NCBI RefSeq assembly: GCF_949820605.1
Contig: NZ_CATKVU010000006.1
Location: 2,216,501-2,280,500, forward strand
Length of the DNA: 64,000 nt
Source of the DNA: Segatella copri
GTDB taxonomy: Bacteria > Bacteroidota > Bacteroidia > Bacteroidales > Bacteroidaceae
Reading direction: 5' to 3'
Shown here: positions 1-8,319 of the stretch, one piece after another
Layout of the letters: the number at the start of each line of letters is the position of its first letter
Position numbering within the stretch: position 1 is the stretch's first letter
Translations under genes and position numbers: made by a program
Notes under the pieces: generated by a model
Databases searched by the model: none
What the model saw: only the letters and a program-made list of their open reading frames with translations
What the model was told of the DNA's origin: nothing

Positions 1-314
1 TTGGCAAGTACAATGAGGTGATAACCGCTCATATCGCCCTTATCCTTCTCTCGGTCGGCTTTGGTTCGGCGTGCCACATACATCTCGCAGCCTATGATAG
101 GCTTGAAAGGTTCGAGTCCCTCCTTCTTGCGGTCTTTATTAATCTTGCCGCAATAGTCGGTAAGTTCCTTGATGCCGAACATCACACCGTGGTCGGTTAC
201 CGCCATACCCTTCATGCCGTCCTTGATGGCCTTATCTACCAGATGCGGTATCTTCGACTGACCGTCGAGGATGGAGTATTGGGTGTGTACATGCAAATGA
301 ACAAAATCTTCCAT
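1..314 (-). CDS. dnaE: DNA polymerase III subunit alpha, N-terminal part (gene runs off the left edge)
   Basis: The first about 105 codons of the replicative polymerase alpha subunit, read on the minus strand from ATG at 314. The protein opens with MEDFVHLHVHTQYSILDGQ, the start of the PHP domain (motif I HxH), followed by 'AVTDHGVMFG' (PHP motif with Asp-His) and 'PIIGCEMYVA' (metal-binding Glu). These are the usual features of bacterial DnaE. A good promoter lies just upstream at 343-373. The polymerase, helix-hairpin-helix and OB domains would be outside the window, so intactness cannot be judged. DnaE rather than PolC or ImuC is inferred from the direct PHP start. Confidence 0.9.
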   Translation of the reverse strand, partial: MEDFVHLHVHTQYSILDGQSKIPHLVDKAIKDGMKGMAVTDHGVMFGIKELTDYCGKINKDRKKEGLEPFKPIIGCEMYVARRTKADREKDKGDMSGYHLIVLA

Positions 315-342
315 TATCTGTTTAAAATTCGAATTTTGACAA

Positions 343-373
343 CAAAGTTACGGCGAAATATTGAAAAAGCCAA
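343..373 (-). promoter_or_regulatory. Promoter of dnaE
   Basis: On the minus strand TAACTTTG (complement of 343-350) is preceded, 20 bases upstream, by TTG (complement of 371-373). This is the Bacteroidetes -33/-7 arrangement, 29 bases before the dnaE start codon. Confidence 0.6.
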
Positions 374-421
374 AAGAAATATGCGAAAATATTGAAAAAG
401 GTAAAAGAAACCCACAAAAAA

Positions 422-453
422 TTTGCAAAAGTGATAAAAATGACGTACCTTTG
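422..453 (+). promoter_or_regulatory. Promoter of psd-pssA
   Basis: TTTG at 422-425, 20 bases, then TACCTTTG at 446-453: a full match to the Bacteroidetes housekeeping promoter, 26 bases before the psd start. Confidence 0.65.
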
Positions 454-479
454 CACCAATAAAAACTTAATCCTACTAT

Positions 480-1172
480 ATGGGACAGAAAATAAAGAAA
501 TTAAAAAAGATAAGATTGCACCGCGAAGGTACCGATCAGCTGGTAACCGGAGCGATAGCGTTAGTAGCCATTGCGGCTATATTGTGGACAACCTTAGACA
601 ACAAGATTCCGTTCTGGGCTTTTGTTGTTGTGTTCGGTACGGTATATGGTATCGTGCTCAACTTCTACCGTTGTCCTACCAGATACCTCAACGTAGAGGA
701 TACTTCGAAACTGGTAGTAGCACCAGCCGACGGAAAGATTGTGGTGATAGAAGAGGTGGAGAATGCTCCCTACTTCGGTGACCGCCGCCTGATGATTTCC
801 ATCTTCATGAGCCTCTGGAATGTTCATGCCAACTGGTTTCCGGTAGACGGAAAGGTGAAATTCGTGAAGCATGTTGACGGCAACTACCACAAGGCATGGC
901 TGCCTAAGGCTAGCGAGGAAAACGAGCATGCCGACGTGATGATTACCACACCTGCGGGAGTGGATGTACTCTGCCGACAGATTGCCGGTGCAGTAGCACG
1001 CCGCATCGTAACCTATGCCAAGGAAGGGGAAGAATGCTTCATCGACGAGCACCTGGGATTCATCAAGCTGGGTTCACGCGTGGATGTCTACCTGCCTGTA
1101 GGTACAGAAGTATGCGTAAAGATGGGACAGTCAACTACTGGCGACCAGACCATCATCGCTAAATTGAAATAA
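480..1172 (+). CDS. psd: Phosphatidylserine decarboxylase
   Basis: Makes phosphatidylethanolamine from phosphatidylserine at the inner membrane. The 230-residue protein is the short bacterial form: an N-terminal hydrophobic pair (residues about 21-62), then the soluble decarboxylase domain with PADG (83-86), a conserved His in '[12 protein letters not shown]' and the cleavage site Gly198-Ser199 in '[13 protein letters not shown]', where self-cleavage creates the pyruvoyl cofactor. It is followed after 71 bases by pssA, which makes its substrate, so the two probably form one transcript from the promoter at 422-453. Start at 480 is the only ATG that keeps the membrane segments. Confidence 0.93.
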   Translation: MGQKIKKLKKIRLHREGTDQLVTGAIALVAIAAILWTTLDNKIPFWAFVVVFGTVYGIVLNFYRCPTRYLNVEDTSKLVVAPADGKIVVIEEVENAPYFGDRRLMISIFMSLWNVHANWFPVDGKVKFVKHVDGNYHKAWLPKASEENEHADVMITTPAGVDVLCRQIAGAVARRIVTYAKEGEECFIDEHLGFIKLGSRVDVYLPVGTEVCVKMGQSTTGDQTIIAKLK

Positions 1173-1243
1173 CATATTGACAGATAGAGGGCAAGCCGGA
1201 ACATACTTCAGGCTTTCACTCTATCATAATATACTGGAAAGAA

Positions 1244-1972
1244 ATGAGTATCAAGAAACATATTCCAAATACGATAACCTGCTGCAACCTGGTTTCGGGC
1301 TGCATCGCAACATCGTTTGCCTTCGGCGGTAACCCAAAGATGGCATTGTTATGGATTATCATCGGAGCCGTATTCGACTTCTTTGACGGCATGAGCGCCC
1401 GCCTGCTGCACGTTTCATCGCCAATAGGCAAGGAGCTTGATTCGCTGGCAGATGACGTAACCTTCGGTGTGGCTCCTGCCACCATCGTATTCTCACAACT
1501 CTTTGTGATGGAATATCCGGGTTTTCTGGAGCCTTTGCGCCCATGGCTGCCTTACGCAGCCTTCATCATCGCAGCCTTCTCGGCATTGCGACTGGCTAAG
1601 TTTAATCTTGATGAGCGCCAGACTACCTCTTTCATCGGTGTTCCTACACCAGCCAACGCCCTGTTCTGGGGTTCGCTGATTGTGTTCAATCCAAGCTGGC
1701 TCGAAGGATATGCGTGGTCGGTATTCATCATTCTGGCTCTGATTCTCATCACCAGCTATCTGCTGGTTTGCGAGATGCCTCTTTTCGCCTTGAAGTTCAA
1801 GCAGTGGGGGTTCAAGGGCAATGAGGTGAAATATGGCTTTGCCGCGCTCACCCTCATCATCCTCGCTACTTCGGTAGCACTTGATGGTCTGACCGGTTTC
1901 CTCACCGGCTGGTGGCTTGTCATCGTGGCATACGTCATCATCTCGGCGATTATTTATCTGAAGAAGAAATAA
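1244..1972 (+). CDS. pssA: CDP-diacylglycerol--serine O-phosphatidyltransferase
   Basis: Integral membrane enzyme that joins serine to CDP-diacylglycerol to give phosphatidylserine. The 242 residues carry the CDP-alcohol phosphotransferase signature D-G-x2-A-R-x8-G-x3-D-x3-D at residues 48-70 (Asp48, Gly49, Ala52, Arg53, Gly62, Asp66, Asp70), and about seven or eight hydrophobic segments. It lies directly downstream of psd, the next step of the pathway. A shared terminator follows at 2051-2090. The family also contains other alcohol phosphotransferases, but the psd neighbour and the length favour PssA. Confidence 0.92.
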   Translation: MSIKKHIPNTITCCNLVSGCIATSFAFGGNPKMALLWIIIGAVFDFFDGMSARLLHVSSPIGKELDSLADDVTFGVAPATIVFSQLFVMEYPGFLEPLRPWLPYAAFIIAAFSALRLAKFNLDERQTTSFIGVPTPANALFWGSLIVFNPSWLEGYAWSVFIILALILITSYLLVCEMPLFALKFKQWGFKGNEVKYGFAALTLIILATSVALDGLTGFLTGWWLVIVAYVIISAIIYLKKK

Positions 1973-2050
1973 GAAGAATTCCCCGATTTTAAGTTGATTA
2001 TTGGGATATTTTTTAAAACTGTTGTTTGAAAAAAAAGTTGTTTAAAAAAA

Positions 2051-2090
2051 GAATGCGGCTAGATGTGAATCCAGTCGCATTTGCTTTTTC
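2051..2090. terminator. Bidirectional terminator between pssA and pyrH
   Basis: Inverted repeat AATGCGgCT (2052-2060) / AGtCGCATT (2073-2081), with TTTGCTTTTT after it on the plus strand and a T-run on the minus strand, so it can end both converging transcripts. Confidence 0.6.
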
Positions 2091-2107
2091 TACCTGCTGA
2101 GAGAGGG

Positions 2108-2818
2108 TTAGTTGTGTACGAGCGTACCGATCTCTTCACCATCCATCACCTTCTTGAGGTTACCTACAACATCCATATTGAACACGTAGATAGGAAGGTT
2201 GTTTTCCTTACACATGGTGGTAGCAGTCAAATCCATTACCTTCAAGCCCTTGGTATAAATCTCATCATAGGTAATGTCCTTGAACTTGGTAGCTGTAGGA
2301 TCCTTCTCTGGGTCGGCGGTATAGATGCCGTCTACACGGGTACCCTTGAGCATCACGTCAGCCTCGATTTCGATACCACGGAGAGAAGAACCGGTATCGG
2401 TAGTGAAGTATGGACTACCTGTACCTGCAGAGAAGATGCAGATATAGCCTGCCTCCATCGCCTCAATCGCCTTCCACTTGGTATAGAATTCACCGATAGG
2501 CTCCATGCGGATGGCAGTAAGCACCTTGTTCTTAACGCCCAAGGCTCCGAGTGCGCTGCTCAATGCCAGGGAATTGATAACGGTAGCACACATCCCCATC
2601 TGGTCGCCCTTGACACGGTCGAAACCCTTCTGGCTTCCACTCAAACCGCGGAAGATGTTACCACCACCAATCACAATGCCTATCTGAACGCCCATCTCAT
2701 GGACCTCCTTTATCTGCTTAGCATAATCACTCAGGCGCTCTGGGTCGATGCCGAAGCTCTGCTTGCCCATCAGACTCTCGCCGCTCAATTTCAAAAGAAT
2801 TCTTTTAAACTTTGCCAT
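2108..2818 (-). CDS. pyrH: UMP kinase
   Basis: Phosphorylates UMP to UDP with ATP in the cytoplasm. The 236 residues follow the amino acid kinase fold: N-terminal 'RILLKLSGESLMG', phosphate-binding 'GIVIGGGNIFRG' and the nucleotide-binding 'GTRVDGIYTADPEKDP', all standard for bacterial PyrH. Length is normal for the hexameric bacterial enzyme. Downstream on the same strand are heptamer repeats and then the terminator at 2051-2090. It is preceded by birA (2878), with only 60 bases between them. Confidence 0.95.
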   Translation of the reverse strand: MAKFKRILLKLSGESLMGKQSFGIDPERLSDYAKQIKEVHEMGVQIGIVIGGGNIFRGLSGSQKGFDRVKGDQMGMCATVINSLALSSALGALGVKNKVLTAIRMEPIGEFYTKWKAIEAMEAGYICIFSAGTGSPYFTTDTGSSLRGIEIEADVMLKGTRVDGIYTADPEKDPTATKFKDITYDEIYTKGLKVMDLTATTMCKENNLPIYVFNMDVVGNLKKVMDGEEIGTLVHN

Positions 2819-2826
2819 TTTATTTT

Positions 2827-2891
2827 AATTTACAATTTACAGTTAACAGTTTATAGGGCGTAGCCTCCTATTAACTATTAACTATTAACTA
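2827..2891. repeat. Degenerate 7-bp-period repeats between pyrH and birA
   Basis: AATTTAC, AATTTAC, AGTTAAC, AGTTTAT occupy 2827-2854, and three exact TTAACTA units occupy 2871-2891. The second block includes the birA stop codon. The same kind of array recurs in many other gaps of the window. Confidence 0.6.
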
Positions 2892-3615
2892 GGAACTTGA
2901 TTTCTCCGAATGCATACGAGCGTATCACTCCCTTCTTGTCATGAAGGATGAGATGACCATCGTCCTCCACCTCAACGAAAGCACCCTCGAACTTACCGTC
3001 CTTATCCTCATACCAATGGTAACCCTTGCGACGGTAGAGCGAAAGATGATAGATGCCCGACACATCCATATAGTCGGCACGACGCAGAAGTTCGTAGTAT
3101 TTGCAGAAAGACTCTATCACCTTCTGCAGCACCTCTTCCCTATCCACCTCATGTCCCAGAATCTGAGCCAGAGATACAGGGTTGGGCGCATCGCTGTGGA
3201 ACTCAGTCTGATTGACATCAATGCCGATACCGAAGATGCAGCGCTTGATGCCCTTGGAGTCGATGACAGTCTCTATCAGCGTGCCACTAATCTTCTTGTC
3301 ATACCAGTACACATCATTCGGCCATTTCAGCGTAATGCCGCCCGTATAGGAATCAAGAGCGTCCTTCACGGCGAGCGCACCAGCCTCGGAAAGGAGGAAC
3401 TGCTGGCGCAAAGGTACCCACTTAGGACACATCATCATACTGAAGAGGAGGTTCTTACCCGGCTCACTCTCCCAGGTATGCACGCCCTGTCCCCTGCCCG
3501 ATGTCTGATAATCAGCAATGGCAATGGTCAGCGCATCTTCATCGTAAGTATCCAAATTCTTCAGGAAGGCATTCGTGGAATCCACTTCCTGTAATCGTAT
3601 AATCTTCTTTTCCAT
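2878..3615 (-). CDS. birA: Biotin--[acetyl-CoA-carboxylase] ligase
   Basis: Activates biotin with ATP and transfers it to the biotin carrier protein. The 245-residue protein contains the class signature 'GRGQGVHTWESEPGKNL' (biotinyl-5'-AMP loop), 'LKWPNDVYW' (KWPND motif) and 'GIGIDVNQ'. There is no N-terminal winged helix, so this is the short, non-regulatory form and would not act as a bio-operon repressor. It sits between yraN and pyrH on the same strand; the reading frame ends inside the heptamer repeats. Confidence 0.93.
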   Translation of the reverse strand: MEKKIIRLQEVDSTNAFLKNLDTYDEDALTIAIADYQTSGRGQGVHTWESEPGKNLLFSMMMCPKWVPLRQQFLLSEAGALAVKDALDSYTGGITLKWPNDVYWYDKKISGTLIETVIDSKGIKRCIFGIGIDVNQTEFHSDAPNPVSLAQILGHEVDREEVLQKVIESFCKYYELLRRADYMDVSGIYHLSLYRRKGYHWYEDKDGKFEGAFVEVEDDGHLILHDKKGVIRSYAFGEIKFLVNS

Positions 3616-3649
3616 GTCTATATAATAATGTATAGCGAATCACAACGGG

Positions 3650-4027
3650 TTATCCAATCAGCAACGGGTTGAAGGCATCCACAAGATGCTCGATGCGTTT
3701 CACCTGATGCCCTACCCCTACCACGGTAACAATATCAAAGCGAAGTTCTTTTCCCACCTTCTGTTCCTTGACGTAAGTATTGGCGGCTATTGCCAGATTA
3801 CGCATCTTCCTGGCATCTACGGCTTCCTCGGGCTGCTGGTATTCTTCACCCGAACGGGTCTTGACCTCTACCACAACCAGCGTCTTACCATCTGGCGAAA
3901 CGGCAAGGATATCCAGATCCCGCTTGCCGGCTTTCCAGTCTCTGTCGATGACAACATAGCCTTCATTCTCGAGATAGAGAGTAGCCTCGTCTTCTCCCCA
4001 TTTGCCTAATTCATTATGCTCTGCCAT
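3650..4027 (-). CDS. YraN family (UPF0102) putative endonuclease
   Basis: A 125-residue member of the YraN/UPF0102 family, a predicted PD-(D/E)XK nuclease fold. Visible features are 'LGKWGEDEATLYLENEGY' near the N-terminus, 'DLDILAVSPDG' and 'LVVVEVKTRS', the last carrying the E-x-K of the active-site pattern. The family is widespread and its cellular role is not settled. It is the first gene of a probable yraN-birA-pyrH transcript (34-base gap to birA), with its own promoter at 4071-4100. Confidence 0.85.
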   Translation of the reverse strand: MAEHNELGKWGEDEATLYLENEGYVVIDRDWKAGKRDLDILAVSPDGKTLVVVEVKTRSGEEYQQPEEAVDARKMRNLAIAANTYVKEQKVGKELRFDIVTVVGVGHQVKRIEHLVDAFNPLLIG

Positions 4028-4070
4028 AGTCTATTTCCTTTATTTTGCATCAAAAGATGCTTTTACCTTG

Positions 4071-4100
4071 CAAAAATAATAAAAAAAGTCCACACTTCAA
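4071..4100 (-). promoter_or_regulatory. Promoter of yraN-birA-pyrH
   Basis: On the minus strand TATTTTTG (complement of 4071-4078) with TTG (complement of 4098-4100) 19 bases upstream. On the other strand TAATTTTG at 4112-4119 could serve tadA, but without a clear -33 box. Confidence 0.5.
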
Positions 4101-4130
4101 ACTTTTTTATGTAATTTTGCACGAAAAACA

Positions 4131-4577
4131 ATGGAAGATATTAAGAATAAAGACGAAGCATACATGCGCCGTGCCCTGATGGAGGCTCAGGCGGCATTCG
4201 ATGAAGACGAGATTCCGGTAGGCGCCATCATCGTTTGTAAAGACCGGATCATATCGCGTGCCCACAATCTTACGGAGATGCTGACCGATGTTACGGCTCA
4301 TGCCGAAATGCAGGCCATTACTTCGGGAGCCAACATGCTGGGAGGAAAATACCTGAAAGACTGTACCCTCTACGTTACGGTAGAGCCCTGCGTGATGTGC
4401 GCCGGAGCGCTGGGATGGGCACAGATCAGCCGCGTGGTATATGGTGCCAGCGACGAGAAAAGGGGGTATACAAAATATGCGCCCGATGCACTGCATCCTA
4501 AGACGACAGTTACATCGGGCGTATTGGAAGATGAGTGCCGCGCACTCATGCAGGATTTCTTTCAGAGAAAGAGATAA
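4131..4577 (+). CDS. tadA: tRNA-specific adenosine deaminase
   Basis: Zinc hydrolase expected to convert A34 to inosine in tRNA-Arg. The 148 residues hold the cytidine/deoxycytidylate deaminase zinc site: His57-Ala-Glu59 (metal ligand and proton shuttle) and Pro-Cys87-x2-Cys90. The sequence 'PVGAIIV' before it and 'RVVYGASDEKRG' after it are typical of TadA. Other nucleoside deaminases share the motif, so TadA is the most likely rather than the only reading. It converges head to head with the lipoprotein gene at 4578; their stop codons are adjacent, with no room for a terminator. Confidence 0.85.
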   Translation: MEDIKNKDEAYMRRALMEAQAAFDEDEIPVGAIIVCKDRIISRAHNLTEMLTDVTAHAEMQAITSGANMLGGKYLKDCTLYVTVEPCVMCAGALGWAQISRVVYGASDEKRGYTKYAPDALHPKTTVTSGVLEDECRALMQDFFQRKR

Positions 4578-5429
4578 TTACTTAACGAGCACTACAAGAT
4601 ACTTGCTGGTGCTCCAGAAAATCTGTGGATTGGTGATGCGGAGAGTATACTGCTTATTGGCATCACGTACCAATGCATAAGAACTGGATGGGTGGGTAGT
4701 GAGCAACTTAGCCGACTTTGACATCAACTTGATTTCAGAAATGTTGCGGATATCAACCTTGGTGAAATAACTCTTGTTGAAATTACCGGTCATTACCTTA
4801 CCATCTTCCATGATATGCTGCTCCTTCAACTCCTTCTTGGTACCGAATACGTACCAGGCAGTGTTGAGCTGCTTGTCCTGTGCATTGATTGTCTCTGTCT
4901 TCTGGCTGCTTTCAGTAGTAAGACGAGAGGTCTTTGTATTCAGATTGTTGATAGTCTCGTCGAGCGCTGCAATATGAATATCCTTCTTATCCAACTCCTC
5001 GCGAAGCGTCTGGAGTTCCTTATCCTTCTGGGCAATCTGCTTCTGCAGGTTTGCGATGGCCTTCTTCAACTGATCAGCCTGCAAAGAACTGTTAGCCATC
5101 TGCTTCTGCAGTTTAGCCAGAAGTTCGCGGTTCTGCTGCATACGGGTAGCGATGAACTGTACATCCTCCTTAAGCTGCTGTGTCTTGCTGGCACCCTCGC
5201 TGTTCTTCAGAATAGTTACTCTGTGTTCAGCCTCACTAATCTGGTTCAAACCGTCCTGGATTTCATTCAATGTACCCATCATATCGTTAATTTCGCTATC
5301 TTTCTGAGCGATGATACTATTCAGCGAATCATTCTGCTGATTTGCCAAATCCTGGGTGTTGTTCTTGCCGTTGTTGCAACTGGTCAAGCAAAAAGCAGCT
5401 AAACATGCCGCAAATAATAGCTTTTTCAT
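4578..5429 (-). CDS. Coiled-coil lipoprotein of unknown function
   Basis: A 283-residue exported lipoprotein, counted from the second in-frame ATG (5429) because this gives a clean signal peptide, MKKLLFAACLAAFCLTSC, with lipobox cysteine at residue 18. After an Asn-rich linker, residues about 30-185 are a long heptad-rich coiled coil (many Gln, Lys, Glu, Leu), and the C-terminal 100 residues form a small globular part beginning 'TAWYVFGTKKELKEQ'. I do not recognise a named family. Similar coiled-coil lipoproteins are common in Bacteroidales envelopes. The stop codon directly abuts the tadA stop. Confidence 0.75.
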   Translation of the reverse strand: MKKLLFAACLAAFCLTSCNNGKNNTQDLANQQNDSLNSIIAQKDSEINDMMGTLNEIQDGLNQISEAEHRVTILKNSEGASKTQQLKEDVQFIATRMQQNRELLAKLQKQMANSSLQADQLKKAIANLQKQIAQKDKELQTLREELDKKDIHIAALDETINNLNTKTSRLTTESSQKTETINAQDKQLNTAWYVFGTKKELKEQHIMEDGKVMTGNFNKSYFTKVDIRNISEIKLMSKSAKLLTTHPSSSYALVRDANKQYTLRITNPQIFWSTSKYLVVLVK

Positions 5430-5499
5430 AATCATTTTCTTTTTTAATGTTTGATTTAAAAAATTATCTTTTCGCGTAAAACGCGTCGCTTCCTATACA

Positions 5500-6264
5500 T
5501 TATTCATTACTGTCTTCATCCCTGCGAGCCCCGTTTTTCTTCTGCCGGCGCTCTTCACGCTTCTTTTCCTTCATCTCCTCCTTGAGCTGTTTAGGATCTT
5601 TTCCTGCCAATACGATGACAAATTCGCCCCTTGGTTCTGTCTCCTCAAAATGAGCGATAACCTCGGCAAGCGTACCCCTCACACTCTCCTCGTGGAGTTT
5701 GGATATTTCACGACAACAGCTCACCTGTCTATCATCCCCGAAAACCTCGGCAAACTGCTGCAAGGTTTTCACCACACGATAAGGCGACTCATAGAAAATC
5801 ATGGTGCGCACCTCATCCTTCAATGATTCAAGATAGGTCTGTCTGCCCTTTTTCTGCGGAATGAATCCTTCGAAGCAGAAACGGTCGCATGGCAAACCCG
5901 ATGAAACGATGGCCGGTATGCATGCCGTAGGTCCAGGCAAAGTCTGCACCGTGATGCCTGCCTTGGCTGCCTCGCGGGCGAGGTAAAAACCAGGATCGCT
6001 GATACCCGGTGTTCCGGCATCGCTGATCAAGGCAATGGTTTCGCCACCCTTCAGTCGCTCTACGATGGCAGAAGATGTGCCATGTTCGTTAAACTTATGG
6101 TGAGCCACTAATCGATTTCTGATATCGAAATGCTTCAGCAGAACACTCGATGTTCGAGTGTCCTCAGCGAGTACCAAATCCGCTTCTTTCAGTATGCGAA
6201 TGGCTCGCATTGTCATGTCCTCCATGTTACCAACTGGAGTCGGAACGATGTATAATGTGCCCAT
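5500..6264 (-). CDS. rsmI: 16S rRNA (cytidine(1402)-2'-O)-methyltransferase
   Basis: Methylates the ribose of C1402 in the ribosomal decoding centre, using SAM. The 254-residue protein begins 'GTLYIVPTPVGNMEDMTMRA', the RsmI opening of the tetrapyrrole-methylase fold, and has 'VLAEDTRTS', the SAM-binding 'LISDAGTPGISDPG' and 'LPGPTACIPAIVSSGLP'. The C-terminus ends in an unusually basic Lys/Arg/Glu-rich tail of about 25 residues. Transcription diverges from tdk, with back-to-back promoters in the 95-base gap. Confidence 0.94.
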   Translation of the reverse strand: MGTLYIVPTPVGNMEDMTMRAIRILKEADLVLAEDTRTSSVLLKHFDIRNRLVAHHKFNEHGTSSAIVERLKGGETIALISDAGTPGISDPGFYLAREAAKAGITVQTLPGPTACIPAIVSSGLPCDRFCFEGFIPQKKGRQTYLESLKDEVRTMIFYESPYRVVKTLQQFAEVFGDDRQVSCCREISKLHEESVRGTLAEVIAHFEETEPRGEFVIVLAGKDPKQLKEEMKEKKREERRQKKNGARRDEDSNE

Positions 6265-6272
6265 ACTGACCG

Positions 6273-6351
6273 CAAATGTAGTTAATTAATCTTTCTTAGC
6301 AAAAAAAAAACGCATTTCTTTGCATTTTTTAAAACCTTATTATTAATTTTG
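6273..6351. promoter_or_regulatory. Divergent promoters for rsmI and tdk
   Basis: For rsmI: TACATTTG on the minus strand (6273-6280) with TTG 19 bases upstream (6300-6302). For tdk: TTG at 6320-6322, 21 bases, then TAATTTTG at 6344-6351; this puts the likely tdk start site very close to its ATG at 6360, suggesting a very short or leaderless mRNA. Confidence 0.55.
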
Positions 6352-6359
6352 CCCCCGAA

Positions 6360-6944
6360 ATGACAGAAAATCTAATTGGGGAGGCACACCGTCCCGGAAG
6401 AATTGAAGTGGTGTGCGGATCGATGTTCTCCGGAAAAACAGAGGAATTGATCCGAAGAATGAAGCGTGCGAAGTTCGCCAAGCAGAAGGTGGAAATCTTT
6501 AAGCCGGCGCTTGACACTCGTTACTCCGAGGAAGATGTAGTGAGCCATGATCAGAACTCTATCCGGTCTACTCCTATTGAGTCCTCTGGATCGATACTGC
6601 TATTGGCTTCTGATATCGACGTGGTGGGTATCGATGAAGCCCAGTTCCTGGACAATGGGCTCGTAGAGGTATGCAACGAACTCGCCAACCGTGGCGTGAG
6701 AGTCATCGTGGCTGGACTGGATATGGACTACAAGGGAGTTCCCTTCGGTCCGATTCCTGCGCTCTGTGCCATCGCCGACGAGGTGACCAAGGTTCATGCC
6801 ATCTGCGTAAAGTGCGGATCGGTTGCCTATGTGAGCCACCGGTTGATCAATAACGACAAACGGGTGCTTCTGGGCGAGAAAGATGAATACGAGCCGCTCT
6901 GCAGAGAATGCTACCAGAAAGCGATTCTTAACGAAAAATTATAA
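6360..6944 (+). CDS. tdk: Thymidine kinase
   Basis: Salvages thymidine by phosphorylating it to dTMP. The 194-residue type II enzyme has Walker A '[15 protein letters not shown]', the lasso-type '[10 protein letters not shown]' with catalytic Glu and Asp, and four zinc cysteines in 'CVKCG' and 'CREC'. Length and order are typical. The next gene starts 14 bases downstream on the same strand, so co-transcription is likely. Confidence 0.95.
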   Translation: MTENLIGEAHRPGRIEVVCGSMFSGKTEELIRRMKRAKFAKQKVEIFKPALDTRYSEEDVVSHDQNSIRSTPIESSGSILLLASDIDVVGIDEAQFLDNGLVEVCNELANRGVRVIVAGLDMDYKGVPFGPIPALCAIADEVTKVHAICVKCGSVAYVSHRLINNDKRVLLGEKDEYEPLCRECYQKAILNEKL

Positions 6945-6958
6945 CAAAAGGAACAGTT

Positions 6959-8086
6959 ATGGGAAAGGAGATTACATTTGATAAATTTATAAGATGGGCG
7001 GGGGTTACCCTCATCGTACTGGCCGTGCTCTACATGACCAATTATCTGAGCAGCGTACTGCTGCCATTCTTCATTGCATGGTTTTTCGCTTACCTGCTCT
7101 ATCCGGTCGTGAAGTTTATCGAAAACAAACTCCACATCAAAATACGTGCGCTGTCTATCCTCATCGCCATGGGAACGGCTATCGCTGTTATAGGAGGCGT
7201 GCTGTGGCTCATCATCCCTCCGATGATTGACCAGTTTGACAAACTCGGTGAAGTGTTGACACGATGGCTGCATCAGACGACTCATACCAACAACCTGACG
7301 GCGCTGATCAAAGACTGGCTGCAGACCAACCAGGAGCAGATAGAGCATTTTCTGAAAAGCAAGGACTTCAGCGATGCCATCAAGGCCACCATGCCTAAGG
7401 TCTTCTCGGTAGTCAGCCAGACGGCAACGGTACTGATGAGTATCGTAGCATCGATGATTACCTTATTATATATGTTCTTCATCCTGCTCGATTACGAGAC
7501 GCTGACAGCCAACTGGGTGAGAATCTTCCCTAAGAAGAACCGTCCGTTCTGGAGTGTGCTGATGAAGGATGTGGAGCGCGAGCTCAACAATTATATCCGT
7601 GGTCAGGGACTGGTAGCGCTCTGTATGGGCATCATGTTCTGCATCGGTTTTACCATCATCGGTTTCCCGATGGCGATAGGTCTGGGCATTCTCATCGGCA
7701 TCATGGATCTGGTTCCGTATCTCCATACCTTCGCCCTCATCCCTACGGCATTCCTTGCCATGCTGAAGGCTGCCGACACAGGTCAGAACTTCTGGCTGGT
7801 ATTCGGTCTCGCTTTTTTGGTGTTCTGTGTGGTACAGATCATCACCGACATGGTAGTTACCCCGAAGATTATGGGTAAGGCGATGGGATTGAACCCAGCC
7901 ATTCTCCTCTTGAGTCTCTCGGTTTGGGGTGCACTTCTGGGCTTCCTGGGATTGATTGTAGCCCTTCCGCTCACAACGCTCATCATAGCCTACTGGCAGC
8001 GGTATGTAACGAAGGAGAAGCCGCAATATCATGAAGAAACGGGCGAAAATGTCCCGATTTCGGATAAAAATGAAGAAAATCAGTAA
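6959..8086 (+). CDS. AI-2E family transporter (PerM-like)
   Basis: A 375-residue polytopic membrane protein of the AI-2E/PerM family. Three or four hydrophobic segments lie in residues 13-95, a soluble stretch follows (about 95-145), then more membrane segments to about 345, with 'PIPAFLAM'-like loops and the family's 'GIMDLVPYLHTFALIPT' and 'KIMGKAMGLNPAILLLS' regions. Members export or exchange small molecules or sodium; the substrate cannot be read from sequence and the autoinducer-2 name is historical. It probably shares the tdk transcript. Confidence 0.85.
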   Translation: MGKEITFDKFIRWAGVTLIVLAVLYMTNYLSSVLLPFFIAWFFAYLLYPVVKFIENKLHIKIRALSILIAMGTAIAVIGGVLWLIIPPMIDQFDKLGEVLTRWLHQTTHTNNLTALIKDWLQTNQEQIEHFLKSKDFSDAIKATMPKVFSVVSQTATVLMSIVASMITLLYMFFILLDYETLTANWVRIFPKKNRPFWSVLMKDVERELNNYIRGQGLVALCMGIMFCIGFTIIGFPMAIGLGILIGIMDLVPYLHTFALIPTAFLAMLKAADTGQNFWLVFGLAFLVFCVVQIITDMVVTPKIMGKAMGLNPAILLLSLSVWGALLGFLGLIVALPLTTLIIAYWQRYVTKEKPQYHEETGENVPISDKNEENQ

Positions 8087-8101
8087 AAATATGGCAAAAT
8101 A

Positions 8102-8133
8102 TTTGGTTATTTCAGATTTTTGCCGTACCTTTG
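8102..8133 (+). promoter_or_regulatory. Promoter of tRNA-Lys
   Basis: TTTG (8102-8105), 20 bases, TACCTTTG (8126-8133): a consensus match, 32 bases before the mature tRNA 5' end. Confidence 0.6.
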
Positions 8134-8164
8134 CAATCGCTTTTGAAACATAAAGCAGAAGATT

Positions 8165-8237
8165 GACTCGCTAGCTCAGCTGGTAGAGCACAACACTTTT
8201 AATGTTGGGGTCATGGGTTCGAGCCCCATGCGAGTCA
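8165..8237 (+). tRNA. tRNA-Lys (anticodon TTT)
   Basis: A complete 73-base cloverleaf. Acceptor stem GACTCGC (8165-8171) pairs with GCGAGTC ending at 8236, discriminator A at 8237; D stem GCTC/GAGC; anticodon stem CAACA/TGTTG with loop CTTTTAA, giving anticodon TTT; T arm ATGGG-TTCGAGC-CCCAT. CCA is not encoded. An independent promoter precedes it and a strong terminator follows. Confidence 0.97.
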
Positions 8238-8250
8238 CAGATCTTCAAGG

Positions 8251-8283
8251 AAAAGGCTTTCCATTACGGAAAGCCTTTTTTTG
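8251..8283 (+). terminator. Rho-independent terminator after tRNA-Lys
   Basis: AAAGGCTTTCC / GGAAAGCCTTT hairpin followed by seven T residues. Confidence 0.85.
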
Positions 8284-8319
8284 TTATATCCTATTACTAG
8301 ATACTGCAGAAATTCCTTT